Assembly (NCBI RefSeq): GCF_947504105.1 | Contig: NZ_CANNGP010000012.1 | Span: 1-64,000 of the forward strand | DNA from: an uncultured Tateyamaria sp. | Lineage (GTDB): Bacteria; Pseudomonadota; Alphaproteobacteria; Rhodobacterales; Rhodobacteraceae | Length of the DNA stretch: 64,000 nucleotides | Direction: 5' to 3' | Part shown: piece after piece, positions 25,101 through 33,382 of the stretch | Position numbering within the stretch: position 1 is the first letter of the stretch | Layout of the letters: every line of letters starts with the position of its first letter | The notes under the pieces: model-generated | Told to the model about the DNA's origin: nothing | What the model saw: the letters and a program-made list of their open reading frames with translations, nothing else | Database searches by the model: none | Translations under genes and position numbers: made by a program

Positions 25101-26633
25101 CACGACATCTATTCGATCGAGGACCTTGCGCAGCTGATCTATGACCTCAAGCAGATCAACCCGCGCTGCAAGGTGACGGTGAAGCTGGTGGCCTCGTCCG
25201 GCGTTGGCACGATTGCGGCCGGTGTGGCGAAGGCGAAAGCCGACGTGATCCTGATTTCGGGCCATAATGGTGGCACGGGCGCGTCGCCTGCGACCTCGAT
25301 CAAATACGCTGGCCTGCCATGGGAAATGGGCCTGACCGAAGCCCACCAAGTACTTGCGATGAACAACCTGCGGGACCGGATCACCCTGCGAACCGATGGT
25401 GGTCTGCGCACCGGCCGTGACATTGTGATGGCGGCGATGCTGGGGGCCGAGGAATACGGGATTGGCACCGCCGCCCTGATCGCGATGGGCTGCATCATGG
25501 TGCGTCAGTGCCAGTCGAACACGTGCCCGGTGGGTGTGTGTACGCAGGACGAGTCTCTGCGCGAGAAGTTTACGGGCAACGCGGACAAGGTGGTCAACCT
25601 GATCACGTTCTATGCGCAGGAAGTGCGCGAGCTGCTGGCCGAGATTGGCGCGCGGTCGCTGGACGAGGTGATTGGCCGGGCGGACCTGCTGGCGCAGGTG
25701 TCGCGCGGATCGGCCCATCTGGATGATCTGGACCTGAACCCCATGCTGATCTCGGTCGATGGGGCGGCAGACATCGTTTATAACCGCGACAAGGATCGCA
25801 ACGCGGTGCCGGACACGCTGGACGCGCAGATTGTGCGCGACGCGGCGCGGTTCCTTGAGGATGGCGAGAAGATGCAGCTGCAATATGCCGTGCAGAACAC
25901 GCATCGGACCGTGGGCACCCGCACCAGCAGCCATATCGTGCGCAAGTTCGGGATGCGGAATACGCTGCAATCTGACCACCTGACCGTCAAGTTGACGGGA
26001 TCGGCTGGCCAATCCCTGGGGGCCTTCGCCGCGCCGGGGCTGAAGCTGGAAGTGTCCGGCGATGCCAATGACTATGTGGGCAAGGGCCTGTCGGGCGGTA
26101 CCATCGTGGTGCGTCCGCCGATGGCATCCCCCATCGTGGCTGCGGACAACACGATCATCGGCAACACAGTGCTGTACGGCGCGACCGATGGGTACCTGTT
26201 TGCCGCCGGTCGCGCGGGCGAACGGTTCGCGGTGCGCAACTCGGGTGCCACGGTGGTGATCGAGGGTTGCGGATCGAACGGGTGCGAGTACATGACCGGC
26301 GGTGTTGCCGTCATCCTGGGAGAGATCGGCGCCAACTTTGGCGCGGGTATGACCGGCGGCATGGCATATCTTTATGATCCTGACGGCAAATCACAGGCGC
26401 TCATGAACATGGAGACACTGGTGACTTGCCCCGTGGCCGTGGAGCATTGGAAGGCCCAGCTGGAAGGGCTTCTGGAACGCCATCTTGAAGAGACGGGCAG
26501 CGCCAAGGCTGCCAACATCCTTCAGCACTGGGATGTCGAGCAGCACAATTTCCTTCAGATCTGTCCGAAGGAGATGCTGGATAAGCTGGCGCACCCGATC
26601 AGCGAAGAGGCAACCGCGATTCCGGCAGAATAA
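22104..26633 (+). CDS. gltB: Glutamate synthase (NADPH) large subunit
   Basis: This is a 1509-residue protein of normal length. The nucleophile Cys34 (SSCGVG) would become the N-terminus after removal of a 33-residue propeptide, starting the class II glutaminase domain (roughly 34-430). A central domain, an FMN-binding synthase domain (about 830-1200, with GEGGEDP and ISGHNGGTGASP), a [3Fe-4S] site in CIMVRQCQSNTCPVGVC, and the C-terminal beta-helix (GXGXG repeats such as GCGSNGCEYMTGG) follow in order. ATG 22104 is preferred because of the GGAAGGAGAC site directly before it and because it abuts copy 2 of GFA. It makes glutamate from glutamine and 2-oxoglutarate together with GltD. Confidence 0.97.
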   Translation: MTKYDADWVRREEAKRTFMAENGLYSEAEEHSSCGVGLVVSVDGTKSRAVVENGIKALKAIWHRGAVDADGKTGDGAGIHVQIPEAFFYDQIERTGHTPNRDQMVAVGQVFLPRTDFGAQETCRTIVETEVLRMGYYIYGWRHVPVDISCLGDKANATRPEIEQILISNSKGVDEETFERELYVIRRRIEKAAAAAQVPELYIASMSCRSIIYKGMMLAEQVAEFYPDLLDDRFESAFAIYHQRYSTNTFPQWWLAQPFRMLAHNGEINTLKGNLNWMKSHEIRMASGAFGEMAEDIKPIVASGSSDSAALDAVFEMLVRAGRNAPMAKTMLVPESWSKQAVELPQAWRDMYSYCNSVMEPWDGPAALAMTDGRWVCAGLDRNGLRPMRYVVTNDGMVIAGSETGMVPLEEAGVVEKGALGPGQLLAIDMVEGKLFHDTEIKDQLAASQPFGEWVGKITDLESALSGVTEKALFEGEALRRRQIAAGYSIEELENILSPMAEDGKEALASMGDDTPSAVLSKKYRPLSHFFRQNFSQVTNPPIDSLREYRVMSLKTRFGNLKNVLDESSAQTEIITLDSPFVGNAQWDELITQLNADLVEIDCTFEPGQGALSAGLARIRAAAEEAVRSGAGHIVLTDQHSDADKVAMPMILATSAVHSHLTRQGLRTFCSLNVRSAECIDPHYFAVLIGCGATVVNAYLAEDSLADRIDRNLLDGSLTEAVARYRNAIDQGLLKIMAKMGISVVSSYRGGLNFEAVGLSRAMCAEYFPGMTSRISGIGVTGIQSKAEEVHAQGWTGTNVLPIGGFYKARKSGETHAWEATSMHMMQMACNRASFELWKQYSAKMRSNPPIHLRDLLDIKPLGKPVPLEEVESITSIRKRFVTPGMSLGALSPEAHKTLNVAMNRIGAKSDSGEGGEDPAHFHPEPNGDNPSAKIKQVASGRFGVTAEYLNQCEELEIKVAQGAKPGEGGQLPGMKVTDLIARLRHSTKGVTLISPPPHHDIYSIEDLAQLIYDLKQINPRCKVTVKLVASSGVGTIAAGVAKAKADVILISGHNGGTGASPATSIKYAGLPWEMGLTEAHQVLAMNNLRDRITLRTDGGLRTGRDIVMAAMLGAEEYGIGTAALIAMGCIMVRQCQSNTCPVGVCTQDESLREKFTGNADKVVNLITFYAQEVRELLAEIGARSLDEVIGRADLLAQVSRGSAHLDDLDLNPMLISVDGAADIVYNRDKDRNAVPDTLDAQIVRDAARFLEDGEKMQLQYAVQNTHRTVGTRTSSHIVRKFGMRNTLQSDHLTVKLTGSAGQSLGAFAAPGLKLEVSGDANDYVGKGLSGGTIVVRPPMASPIVAADNTIIGNTVLYGATDGYLFAAGRAGERFAVRNSGATVVIEGCGSNGCEYMTGGVAVILGEIGANFGAGMTGGMAYLYDPDGKSQALMNMETLVTCPVAVEHWKAQLEGLLERHLEETGSAKAANILQHWDVEQHNFLQICPKEMLDKLAHPISEEATAIPAE

Positions 26634-26867
26634 TTAGCCCTCGGGGCGGGCGACCATACTGGTTGCCCGTTCCTTGCTGCCGACATGGGTGTTCTCTGCG
26701 AGGATGTCGGCGACACGCGTTGGCATTGTGCCGAGTTGGTTGGCAATGACATGGTTCGCGTCACCGGACCATTTCAGCACCCAGACCAGCGCTGCGTCGG
26801 CTGGGTTGAGCACGCGGTACTGGTGGGCGATGGCGCCCGGTTGGACGCCGGTTGTTGTTTCGATCAT
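26634..26867 (-). CDS. Small HTH-like protein of unknown function
   Basis: This 77-residue protein starts from an ATG behind GGAGATAGGAG. The middle (LKWSGDANHVIANQLGTMPTR, then VADILAENTHVGS) reads as two helices joined by a turn, resembling the small alphaproteobacterial HTH module in which an IA-x2-LG-x2-P/Q-x-RV-x-E/D-VL pattern recurs. DNA binding is therefore plausible but unproven. It is convergent with gltB, whose stop is directly adjacent, and divergent from the SGNH hydrolase gene across an AT-rich spacer containing an inverted repeat. The good ribosome site and structured pattern support a real gene. Confidence 0.6.
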   Translation of the reverse strand: MIETTTGVQPGAIAHQYRVLNPADAALVWVLKWSGDANHVIANQLGTMPTRVADILAENTHVGSKERATSMVARPEG

Positions 26868-26919
26868 CTCCTATCTCCGTGTGGGCTTGAACGCCTCCAC
26901 CACGGTGAGGATAGCAGAT

Positions 26920-26948
26920 AGTGTTAACATCCATTAGTGAATAACACT
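26920..26948. promoter_or_regulatory. Inverted repeat in AT-rich divergent promoter region
   Basis: AGTGTTA (26920-26926) and TAACACT (26942-26948) are perfect inverted arms 15 bases apart, about 21 bases centre-to-centre. They lie in the AT-rich spacer between the small HTH-like gene and the SGNH hydrolase gene. This geometry fits a dimeric operator, possibly for autoregulation by the small HTH-like protein. Inference only. Confidence 0.4.
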
Positions 26949-27032
26949 TTGTAATTAAGTTTAATTTTTGATGAATTGGTAAACCGTGCGTTGCTGTCTG
27001 GCCTTCGTGAACGCCTGCCATATCTTACATGC

Positions 27033-27683
27033 ATGCGACTGATTGTTCTTGTTCTTTGGGTCATGACCGGTGCGGCGTCGGCCGAGCAGATACGTGTTTT
27101 GGCAATCGGCGACAGTATCATGGCCTGGCACAAATGGACGGGTCGCGACATCCCTTCTGTCATGGGTGATGTGTTGGGTGCCCGGGTCGATAATCAGGCG
27201 GTTGCGGCGTCGCGGTTTTCCAACGCGTCGGCCTTGGGACGTGCCACGGGTTTCGATGTGCGGGCGCAATACCGTGACGGACCATGGGATGTGATCCTGA
27301 TCAATGGTGGGGCCAATGATTTTCTGAACGATTGCAGGTGTCGTGCCTGTCACAGTGTTCTGAACGGTTTGATTGCGCCGGACCTGACGGGCGAGGTCCC
27401 CGCCTTTCTGGCCCGGCTGCGCCGGAGCGGGGTACAGGTGATCTGGATGGGGTACTACGCCAGCGCACGGTCGGGGCAGTTCATCGGTTGCCGTCCGTAT
27501 CTGGTGGAGTATGACGCGCGTCTTGCCCGGTTGGCCGAGGTCACCCCCGGCCTGCGCTTTGTTGACAGCGAGGACGTGATCGACCCTTCTGACCGGTCGC
27601 TATTTGCGTTTGACGGTATCCATCCCTCTCCGTCAGGAGCGCGTCGTATTGGCACCTATCTTGCCCAATCTCTGGCGCGATAG
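27033..27683 (+). CDS. SGNH/GDSL-family hydrolase, exported
   Basis: This 216-residue protein has a signal peptide (MRLIVLVLWVMTGAASA). The mature part starts with RVLAIGDSIMAW, the GDS block I with the catalytic Ser. INGGANDFLNDC is block III with the Asn, and FDGIHPSPSGARR is block V with catalytic Asp and His. It is therefore a complete SGNH esterase/lipase-type hydrolase, acting in the periplasm on an unknown ester. Four cysteines near the middle (DCRCRAC) may form disulfides and are unusual for the family. ATG 27033 is chosen because it opens directly into the signal peptide. It lies just upstream of mtgA, so a cell-envelope substrate is possible. Confidence 0.85.
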   Translation: MRLIVLVLWVMTGAASAEQIRVLAIGDSIMAWHKWTGRDIPSVMGDVLGARVDNQAVAASRFSNASALGRATGFDVRAQYRDGPWDVILINGGANDFLNDCRCRACHSVLNGLIAPDLTGEVPAFLARLRRSGVQVIWMGYYASARSGQFIGCRPYLVEYDARLARLAEVTPGLRFVDSEDVIDPSDRSLFAFDGIHPSPSGARRIGTYLAQSLAR

Positions 27684-27719
27684 TTCACTTGGGATGTTCC
27701 GCGCCCTATAGCTGAACAC

Positions 27720-28445
27720 ATGGCAAGAAAGAGCAGTAAACGCACATCAAAGGCCAAGACAAAGCGCCGGTTTCGTCCCGGGCGTTGGCTGTTCCGGTGG
27801 ACATTGCGCGGTGTGAGCGTGGTGTTTCTGATCGCCGTGGTGGCGGCCTTGGTCTGGTCGGTCATCAACCCGCCGACAACCCTGTACATGATGCAGGAAT
27901 CCCGCCGTCTGGGTGGAGTGGATCACGAATGGGTGCCGATAGAGGAGATTGCCCCGATCATGGCGCGGGCGGCCGTGGCCGCCGAGGACGCCAATTTCTG
28001 TCTGCATTGGGGTCTGGACGTGGTGGCCATTCGCCGCGCGATTGATGCGGGTGCCAGCCGTGGTGCATCCACCATCAGCCAGCAGGTCGTGAAGAACGTG
28101 TACCTGTGGCATGGCCGGTCCTGGCTGCGGAAGGTGATGGAGGCGGCGATGACCCCGTTGGTCGAGGCGTTGTGGTCGAAGCGCCGCATTCTAGAGGTTT
28201 ATCTGAACGTGGCCGAGTTCGATGAGGGTGTTTTTGGCGTGGAAGCCGCTGCGCGCCATTACTTTGGTGTTGGCCCCGACGCGCTGTCGAATGTGCAGGC
28301 AGCCCGTCTGGCCGCAATCCTGCCGAACCCCAAGGGCCGGTCAGCCAGTCAGCCCTCGTCTTACGTGCGCAAACGGGCCGGTCAGATCCTGGATGGGGCG
28401 GCCACGATCCGCGCGGATGGCCGTGCGGGGTGTTTCCAGAGTTGA
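27720..28445 (+). CDS. mtgA: Monofunctional biosynthetic peptidoglycan transglycosylase
   Basis: This 241-residue GT51 enzyme has a very basic N-terminus and one membrane helix (about residues 28-50). The catalytic domain has VAAEDANFCLHWGLD (with the catalytic Glu of motif 1), GASTISQQVVKNVYL and RRILEVYLNVAEF, then GVFGVEAAARHYF. It polymerises lipid II into glycan strands at the inner membrane and has no transpeptidase domain, as expected for MtgA. Length and motif order are normal. It lies 36 bases after the SGNH hydrolase gene. Confidence 0.95.
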   Translation: MARKSSKRTSKAKTKRRFRPGRWLFRWTLRGVSVVFLIAVVAALVWSVINPPTTLYMMQESRRLGGVDHEWVPIEEIAPIMARAAVAAEDANFCLHWGLDVVAIRRAIDAGASRGASTISQQVVKNVYLWHGRSWLRKVMEAAMTPLVEALWSKRRILEVYLNVAEFDEGVFGVEAAARHYFGVGPDALSNVQAARLAAILPNPKGRSASQPSSYVRKRAGQILDGAATIRADGRAGCFQS

Positions 28446-28500
28446 AAATCGCGGGCCAGCCGTGCATGGATGCCAAACGTTTGACCAAACCGGATTGACC

Positions 28501-29166
28501 ATGGCCCGCCTGTTCCACGTTCCCCTGTCCCCGTTCTGCCGCAAGGTGCGTCTGAGCCTTGCCGAGAAGAAGATCGAGGTTGAGCTGGTCGAGGAGCGGT
28601 ATTGGGAGGCGGATCCGGATTTCCTGCGTCGCAACCCGGCGGCCAAGGTGCCTGTGTTGCGTCTGGACGGCGTGATGATGAGCGAAAGCGCCGCCATCTG
28701 TGAGTACATCGAAGAGACGCGGCCCGAGCCGTCGCTGATGCCCTCGGACGCTGTGGCCAAGCTGGAGGTGCGCCGCTTGGTGGGTTGGTTTGACGATAAG
28801 TTCCACCAGGAAGTGACGTCGAAACTGCTTTACGAGCGGGTGAACAAGAAGATGATGGGGCAGGGCTTTCCCGACAGCCGCAATGTCAAGGATGGGGCGA
28901 AGGCGATCAAGTATCACCTCGACTACATGACGTGGCTGCTGGATCACCGTCGCTGGTTGGCGGGGGACAACATGACACTGGCCGATTTCGCCGCGGCTGC
29001 GCATCTGTCGTCTTTGGACTATATCTCTGATGTGGATTGGAACCGCAGCGAGGTGGTCAAGGATTGGTATGCGAAGATCAAGTCGCGCCCTGCCTTTCGG
29101 AGTATCCTGGCCGATCAGGTGCCGGGGTTCCCGCCGCCGCGGCATTACAATGATCTGGATTTCTGA
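28501..29166 (+). CDS. Glutathione S-transferase family protein
   Basis: This 221-residue GST begins ARLFHVPLSPFCRKVRLSLAEK, the thioredoxin-fold start with SPFC at the active-site helix. It is followed by NPAAKVPVL (cis-Pro) and SESAAICEYIEE. The C-terminal helical domain (RWLAGDNMTLADFAAAAHL) has the N-capping box and hydrophobic staple motif of GSTs. The substrate is unknown. The gene is followed by a GC-rich stem-loop with a T-run, so it probably ends its own transcript before queG. This is one of three GST-type genes in the window, with no close pairwise likeness visible. Confidence 0.9.
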   Translation: MARLFHVPLSPFCRKVRLSLAEKKIEVELVEERYWEADPDFLRRNPAAKVPVLRLDGVMMSESAAICEYIEETRPEPSLMPSDAVAKLEVRRLVGWFDDKFHQEVTSKLLYERVNKKMMGQGFPDSRNVKDGAKAIKYHLDYMTWLLDHRRWLAGDNMTLADFAAAAHLSSLDYISDVDWNRSEVVKDWYAKIKSRPAFRSILADQVPGFPPPRHYNDLDF

Positions 29167-29180
29167 TCCTTTGCGTCGGA

Positions 29181-29217
29181 CCGGGGGCCAGCCCCCGGAC
29201 CCCCGGGATTTTTTTGA
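29181..29217 (+). terminator. GC-rich stem-loop followed by T-run (dispersed Rhodobacterales-type element)
   Basis: CCGGGGGC (29181-29188) pairs with GCCCCCGG (29191-29198); a following CCCCCGGG offers an alternative longer pairing. ATTTTTTTG follows at once, as in an intrinsic terminator. It lies between the GST and queG genes. A related GGGGG/CCCCC element is found near 58801. Confidence 0.7.
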
Positions 29218-29220
29218 AAC

Positions 29221-30273
29221 ATGGAAGAGATGGACCTGAAGGAACGGGTCATACGCCGGGCTCTGGATGAGGGGTTCGTGATGGCGCGGGTCTGTCGCCC
29301 GGATGCTGTGCCGGATGTGCCGGGGCGGTTGGCTGCCTTTGTTGAGGCCGGGCGGCATGGGCAGATGGGTTGGATGGCGGAGCGGATGCAGTGGCGCGGC
29401 AATCCGGCGGCGCTTTGGCCCGATGCGCGGTCGGTGATCATGCTGGCCGAGAGCTATGCACCCGAGCATGATCCGTTGGCGGTGCTGGAACGGCCCGAAT
29501 TGGGGGCTGTTTCCGTTTACGCGCAGGGGCGGGATTACCATGATATCGTCAAGAAGCGTTTGAAGCGTTTTGGTCGCTGGTTGATTGAAACGGCGGGTGG
29601 TGAAATTAAGGTGTTTGTCGATACTGCACCCGTGCCTGAGAAGGCTTTGGGGCAGGCAGCGGGCCTGGGCTGGCAGGGCAAGCACACCAATCTGTTGAGC
29701 CGGGATTGGGGCAATTGGGCCTTTATAGGGTCTGTCTTCACGACTTTGGAACTGGAACCCGACGCGCCCGAGATCGATCATTGTGGGTCGTGTCGCGCCT
29801 GTTTGGATATCTGTCCGACGAACGCCTTTCCGGCACCCTATCAGCTGGATGCGCGGCGCTGCATTTCGTACCTGACGATCGAGCATAAGGGGCCGGTGGA
29901 CGAAGAGCTGCGCCCCAGTCTGGGCAACCGGATTTACGGCTGTGACGACTGCCTTGCGGTCTGCCCATGGAACAAGTTTGCCGTTGCTGCCAGCGACATG
30001 CGCTATTTAGGCGCTGTGGGGCAGCCGCCTCTTGCTGAGCTGGCCGCCCTTGACGACGCAGGGTTTCGGGCGCGGTTTTCGGGGTCGCCCGTCAAACGGA
30101 TCGGGCGGGATCGGTTTGTCCGCAACGTGGCCTATGCCATCGGCAATTCGGGGCGCCCTGACCTGTTGCCTGCCGTGCAGGCCCTGGTAGACGACCCGGA
30201 TGCGGCGGTGGCTGACGCGGCGCGCTGGGCGGTGACGCAATTGAGCGCGACGGGTCGCAAGCGAGCGCTGTAG
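29221..30273 (+). CDS. queG: Epoxyqueuosine reductase
   Basis: This 350-residue protein catalyses the last step of queuosine formation, reducing epoxyqueuosine on tRNA using cobalamin and two [4Fe-4S] clusters. The N-terminal reductase domain includes [24 protein letters not shown] in recognisable form. The ferredoxin-like part has [16 protein letters not shown] and [13 protein letters not shown], giving eight cluster cysteines. A C-terminal HEAT-repeat-like segment ([12 protein letters not shown], then [15 protein letters not shown]) completes the usual architecture. The start at 29221 has no strong Shine-Dalgarno; ATG 29230 is an alternative four residues (MEE shorter) downstream. Confidence 0.95.
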   Translation: MEEMDLKERVIRRALDEGFVMARVCRPDAVPDVPGRLAAFVEAGRHGQMGWMAERMQWRGNPAALWPDARSVIMLAESYAPEHDPLAVLERPELGAVSVYAQGRDYHDIVKKRLKRFGRWLIETAGGEIKVFVDTAPVPEKALGQAAGLGWQGKHTNLLSRDWGNWAFIGSVFTTLELEPDAPEIDHCGSCRACLDICPTNAFPAPYQLDARRCISYLTIEHKGPVDEELRPSLGNRIYGCDDCLAVCPWNKFAVAASDMRYLGAVGQPPLAELAALDDAGFRARFSGSPVKRIGRDRFVRNVAYAIGNSGRPDLLPAVQALVDDPDAAVADAARWAVTQLSATGRKRAL

Positions 30274-30292
30274 GGCTGCTCGAAAACGGGGA

Positions 30293-32287
30293 ATGAGCAT
30301 GGCGATTTTGCTGGGTGTGGATACGGGCGGCACCTATACCGACGCGGTTCTGTTGCAGGATGAGGAGCGGGTTCTGGCCCGGGCCAAGTCGCTGACCACG
30401 CGCCATGATCTGGCCGTGGGTGTTGGGCGCGCTGTGCGTGCAGTGTTGAAAGAGGCCCGCGTTGATCCGGCGGAGGTTGGCATGGCGTCCCTGTCCACGA
30501 CCCTTGCCACCAATGCTTTGGTTGAGGGGCAGGGCGGGCGCGTCGCGTTGGTCTATATCGGCTTTCGGGCGCAGGATCTTGAGACGCAGGGGCTGGCTGA
30601 TGCGCTGGGCGGTGATCCTGTCATTGTTCTGGCAGGCGGGCACAAGCATGACGGGTCTGAGGCTGCACCGCTTGACGAAACAGCCCTTTCAGCCTTTTTG
30701 GAGACGCATAAACAGGATGTGAGCGGGTTTGCCGTCGCCGGGCAGTTCGCCACGCGCAACCCTGCACATGAAGTGCGTGCCATGGACCTGGTGCGCGATG
30801 TAACGGGGTTGCCCGTGTCCGCCTCTCACCAGTTGTCTGCGAAACTGGGCGGACCCAAGCGCGCGTTGACGGCTGTTCTGAATGCGCGGCTGATTGGCAT
30901 GATTGATGCGCTGATCGGTCGGGCCGAGGCGGAACTGCGCACCATTGGCATCCGAGCGCCGATGATGGTTGTGCGGGGAGACGGGGCGTTGATGTCGTCC
31001 ACGCAAGCACGGGCGCGGCCCATCGAGACGATCCTGAGTGGTCCGGCGGCGTCCATTGTGGGCGCGCGCTGGCTGACCGGGGCGGATCATGCGCTGGTCA
31101 GCGACATCGGGGGTACGACCACGGATGTGGCCGTGTTGCGGGGTGGTCGGCCCGTGATTGATCCGGATGGTGCGCGTGTTGGTCCGCACCGCACCATGGT
31201 CGAGGCCGTGGCGATGCGCACGACCGGGTTGGGCGGTGACAGCGAGGTGCATTTTGTTGCCGAAGGTTTGCGCGGTGGCGTGACCCTTGGACCGCGCCGG
31301 GTGTTGCCGGTGTCCTTGCTGGCGCCGGAGGCGCCGGAGGCCGTGCTGCCCGTGCTCGAGGCGCAGATGCGGAGCGCCACGCCGGGTGAGCATGACGGAC
31401 GTTTCGTGCGGGCAGTGCCGGGTGTGCAGACGGATGGTTTGGCGGCGCGGGATGCGGACCTGTTGGCCCGTATTGGTGACGGTGTGCATGGCTTGGGTGC
31501 CGTGTTGCGCACACGGATGGAGCATGGCGCGCTCAAGCGCCTTGTGGGCCGTGGGTTGGTGCAGGTGGCGGGTCTGACCCCATCGGATGCGAGCCATGTG
31601 CTGGGTGGTTTGAGCACATGGGATGCCGAGGCTGCGCGGATGGCCTGCGTCTTGTTCGGGCGGCGGCGTACTGGTGCCGGAGAGCGGCTTGCGGAATCGG
31701 CGGAGCAGGTGGCGCAGATGGTTGTCGATCGGCTGACATATCAGACCAGCGTTGCGCTGCTTGAGGCGGCATTGGCCGAGGATGGGCTGGACGAGGCCCT
31801 GGCAACCCATTCGTTGATGCAACGCGGTCTTTCGGGGGCAAAAGGTTTGGTGCGTGTGTCCACCGGTCTGGACGTGTCTGTTGTGGGGTTGGGTGCGTCG
31901 GCGCGGGCATATTACCCTGCGGTGGGCGCGCGCCTGGGCTGTGACATGCAGCTGCCCGAGGATGGCGGCGTTGCCAATGCGATTGGGGCTGTTGTGGGCC
32001 GTGTGACTGTGCGGCGGACGGGAACGGTCACCTCTCCGTCCGAGGGTCTGTTTCGCGTGCATTTGCTGTCAGGGCCCGAGGATTTTGCAGCGTCAGAGGC
32101 TGCTTTGGCCCGGCTAGAGACTGTTTTGGCCGAGGATGCGCGTGCTTCGGCGCTTGCTGCGGGGGCATCTGATGTCGAGCTGCATGTCGCGCGGGACATT
32201 CGCACGGCGCAGGCGGAGGCGCGCGAGGTGTTTGTCGAGGCCGTGTTGGTTGCCGAGGCGACAGGGCGACCGGGTATCGCCCTGTGA
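30293..32287 (+). CDS. Hydantoinase/oxoprolinase family protein (HyuA-like), standalone
   Basis: This 664-residue protein of the ATP-dependent hydantoinase A/5-oxoprolinase family has GVDTGGTYTDAVLL at the N-terminus, then STTLATNALVEGQGGRVAL. The ATPase-core motif VSDIGGTTTDVAVLRGGRP lies near residue 265. The catalytic partner (HyuB) is absent on either side, although HyuA-like proteins normally work with it. Unpaired members of this family exist, and their substrates are mostly unknown. It lies 19 bases after queG and is followed convergently by msrA. Confidence 0.85.
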   Translation: MSMAILLGVDTGGTYTDAVLLQDEERVLARAKSLTTRHDLAVGVGRAVRAVLKEARVDPAEVGMASLSTTLATNALVEGQGGRVALVYIGFRAQDLETQGLADALGGDPVIVLAGGHKHDGSEAAPLDETALSAFLETHKQDVSGFAVAGQFATRNPAHEVRAMDLVRDVTGLPVSASHQLSAKLGGPKRALTAVLNARLIGMIDALIGRAEAELRTIGIRAPMMVVRGDGALMSSTQARARPIETILSGPAASIVGARWLTGADHALVSDIGGTTTDVAVLRGGRPVIDPDGARVGPHRTMVEAVAMRTTGLGGDSEVHFVAEGLRGGVTLGPRRVLPVSLLAPEAPEAVLPVLEAQMRSATPGEHDGRFVRAVPGVQTDGLAARDADLLARIGDGVHGLGAVLRTRMEHGALKRLVGRGLVQVAGLTPSDASHVLGGLSTWDAEAARMACVLFGRRRTGAGERLAESAEQVAQMVVDRLTYQTSVALLEAALAEDGLDEALATHSLMQRGLSGAKGLVRVSTGLDVSVVGLGASARAYYPAVGARLGCDMQLPEDGGVANAIGAVVGRVTVRRTGTVTSPSEGLFRVHLLSGPEDFAASEAALARLETVLAEDARASALAAGASDVELHVARDIRTAQAEAREVFVEAVLVAEATGRPGIAL

Positions 32288-32317
32288 AAAGGGCGGGCGC
32301 GATGCCCGCCATTGCCT

Positions 32318-32824
32318 CTATTCAGCGGCCCGTTTGGGCAGAACCCAGTCGGGGCGTACGAAATGGCACGTATAGCCGTTCGGGATGCGTTCGAGGTAGT
32401 CCTGATGTTCGGGTTCGGCTTCCCAGAAATCGCCCACTGGTTCGACCTCGGTCACCACTTTGCCGGGCCAGATGCCGGAGGCTTCCACATCCGCGATGGT
32501 ATCCAGCGCCACCTGCTTTTGGGCGTCATCCACGTAGTAGATGGCAGAGCGGTAGCTGAGGCCCACATCGTTGCCTTGCCGGTTCAGTGTGGTTGGGTCG
32601 TGGATCTGGAAGAAAAGCTCAAGCAGGTCGCGGAAGGTGATGACCGAGGGGTCATAGATGATCTCGATCCCTTCGGCGTGGGTGCCGTGGTTGCGGTAGG
32701 TTGCATTGGGGACGTCCCCGCCGGTGTAGCCGACGCGGGTTGCCTTGACCCCCGGTTTCTTGCGGATCAGGTCCTGCATGCCCCAGAAACAGCCCCCAGC
32801 CAGTACTGCGCGTTGGTCGTTCAT
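32318..32824 (-). CDS. msrA: Peptide-methionine (S)-S-oxide reductase
   Basis: This 168-residue MsrA has the active-site GGCFWG motif near residue 10, then [12 protein letters not shown] and [13 protein letters not shown]. It reduces methionine-S-sulfoxide in proteins, using thioredoxin for recycling. Only one further Cys (GYTCHF) is visible near the C-terminus, so it may be a one-resolving-Cys type. The start overlaps the stop of msrB by four bases, forming a two-gene msrBA operon that covers both sulfoxide epimers. Confidence 0.95.
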   Translation of the reverse strand: MNDQRAVLAGGCFWGMQDLIRKKPGVKATRVGYTGGDVPNATYRNHGTHAEGIEIIYDPSVITFRDLLELFFQIHDPTTLNRQGNDVGLSYRSAIYYVDDAQKQVALDTIADVEASGIWPGKVVTEVEPVGDFWEAEPEHQDYLERIPNGYTCHFVRPDWVLPKRAAE

Positions 32825-33264
32825 GCCACATCCTCCACTTGGTTCAGGTAGGCACCATAGCCTTCGGTCTCCATATCGTCACGGTGTACGAACCGCAGAG
32901 AGGCCGAGTTGATGCAGTAGCGCAGGCCGCCGCGGTCGCGGGGGCCGTCGGGAAAGACGTGACCGAGGTGGCTGTCGCCGTGCTTGCTGCGCACTTCGGT
33001 GCGGACCATTCCGTGGCTGGCGTCCTGATGTTCGGTCACGTTTTCGATGGGTTTGGTGAACGAGGGCCAGCCGCAGCCGCTTTCATATTTGTCGGAGGAT
33101 GCAAAAAGCGGTTCGCCCGATACGATGTCGACATAGATGCCCGGTTCCTTATTGCTCAGCAGCTTGCCTGTGCCGGGGCGTTCCGTGCCGCTTTCCTGTG
33201 TGACGTAAAACTCCTCGGGCGAGAGTGTTGCAATGACGTCGGGGTTTTTTGTGTACTTGGTCAT
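32821..33264 (-). CDS. msrB: Peptide-methionine (R)-S-oxide reductase
   Basis: This 147-residue MsrB has [12 protein letters not shown], the [11 protein letters not shown] block and [11 protein letters not shown] with the catalytic Cys. The two CxxC pairs that hold zinc in many MsrB proteins are absent: the stretch between LLSNKEPG and SSDKYESG has no cysteines, so this is a zinc-free form. It is the first gene of the msrB-msrA operon. Its promoter should lie in the 118-base gap before the divergent glutathione peroxidase-like gene, which fits shared oxidative-stress control. Confidence 0.95.
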   Translation of the reverse strand: MTKYTKNPDVIATLSPEEFYVTQESGTERPGTGKLLSNKEPGIYVDIVSGEPLFASSDKYESGCGWPSFTKPIENVTEHQDASHGMVRTEVRSKHGDSHLGHVFPDGPRDRGGLRYCINSASLRFVHRDDMETEGYGAYLNQVEDVA

Positions 33265-33382
33265 GGTTTGTCCGTCCGTTCAGTGTTTCCTTATATTTGG
33301 GGTTGTTGGTTGGAATTGAAAGGGGATGACTGCGCGCGCCTGCGTCCTACATTTGCTGTGACCCCGAAAGAGGAGTGATCAC

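Noticed and set aside
30689-32062. 457-codon minus-strand frame opposite the HyuA-like gene
   Set aside because: Antisense shadow with His/Arg/Thr-biased composition typical of spurious frames.
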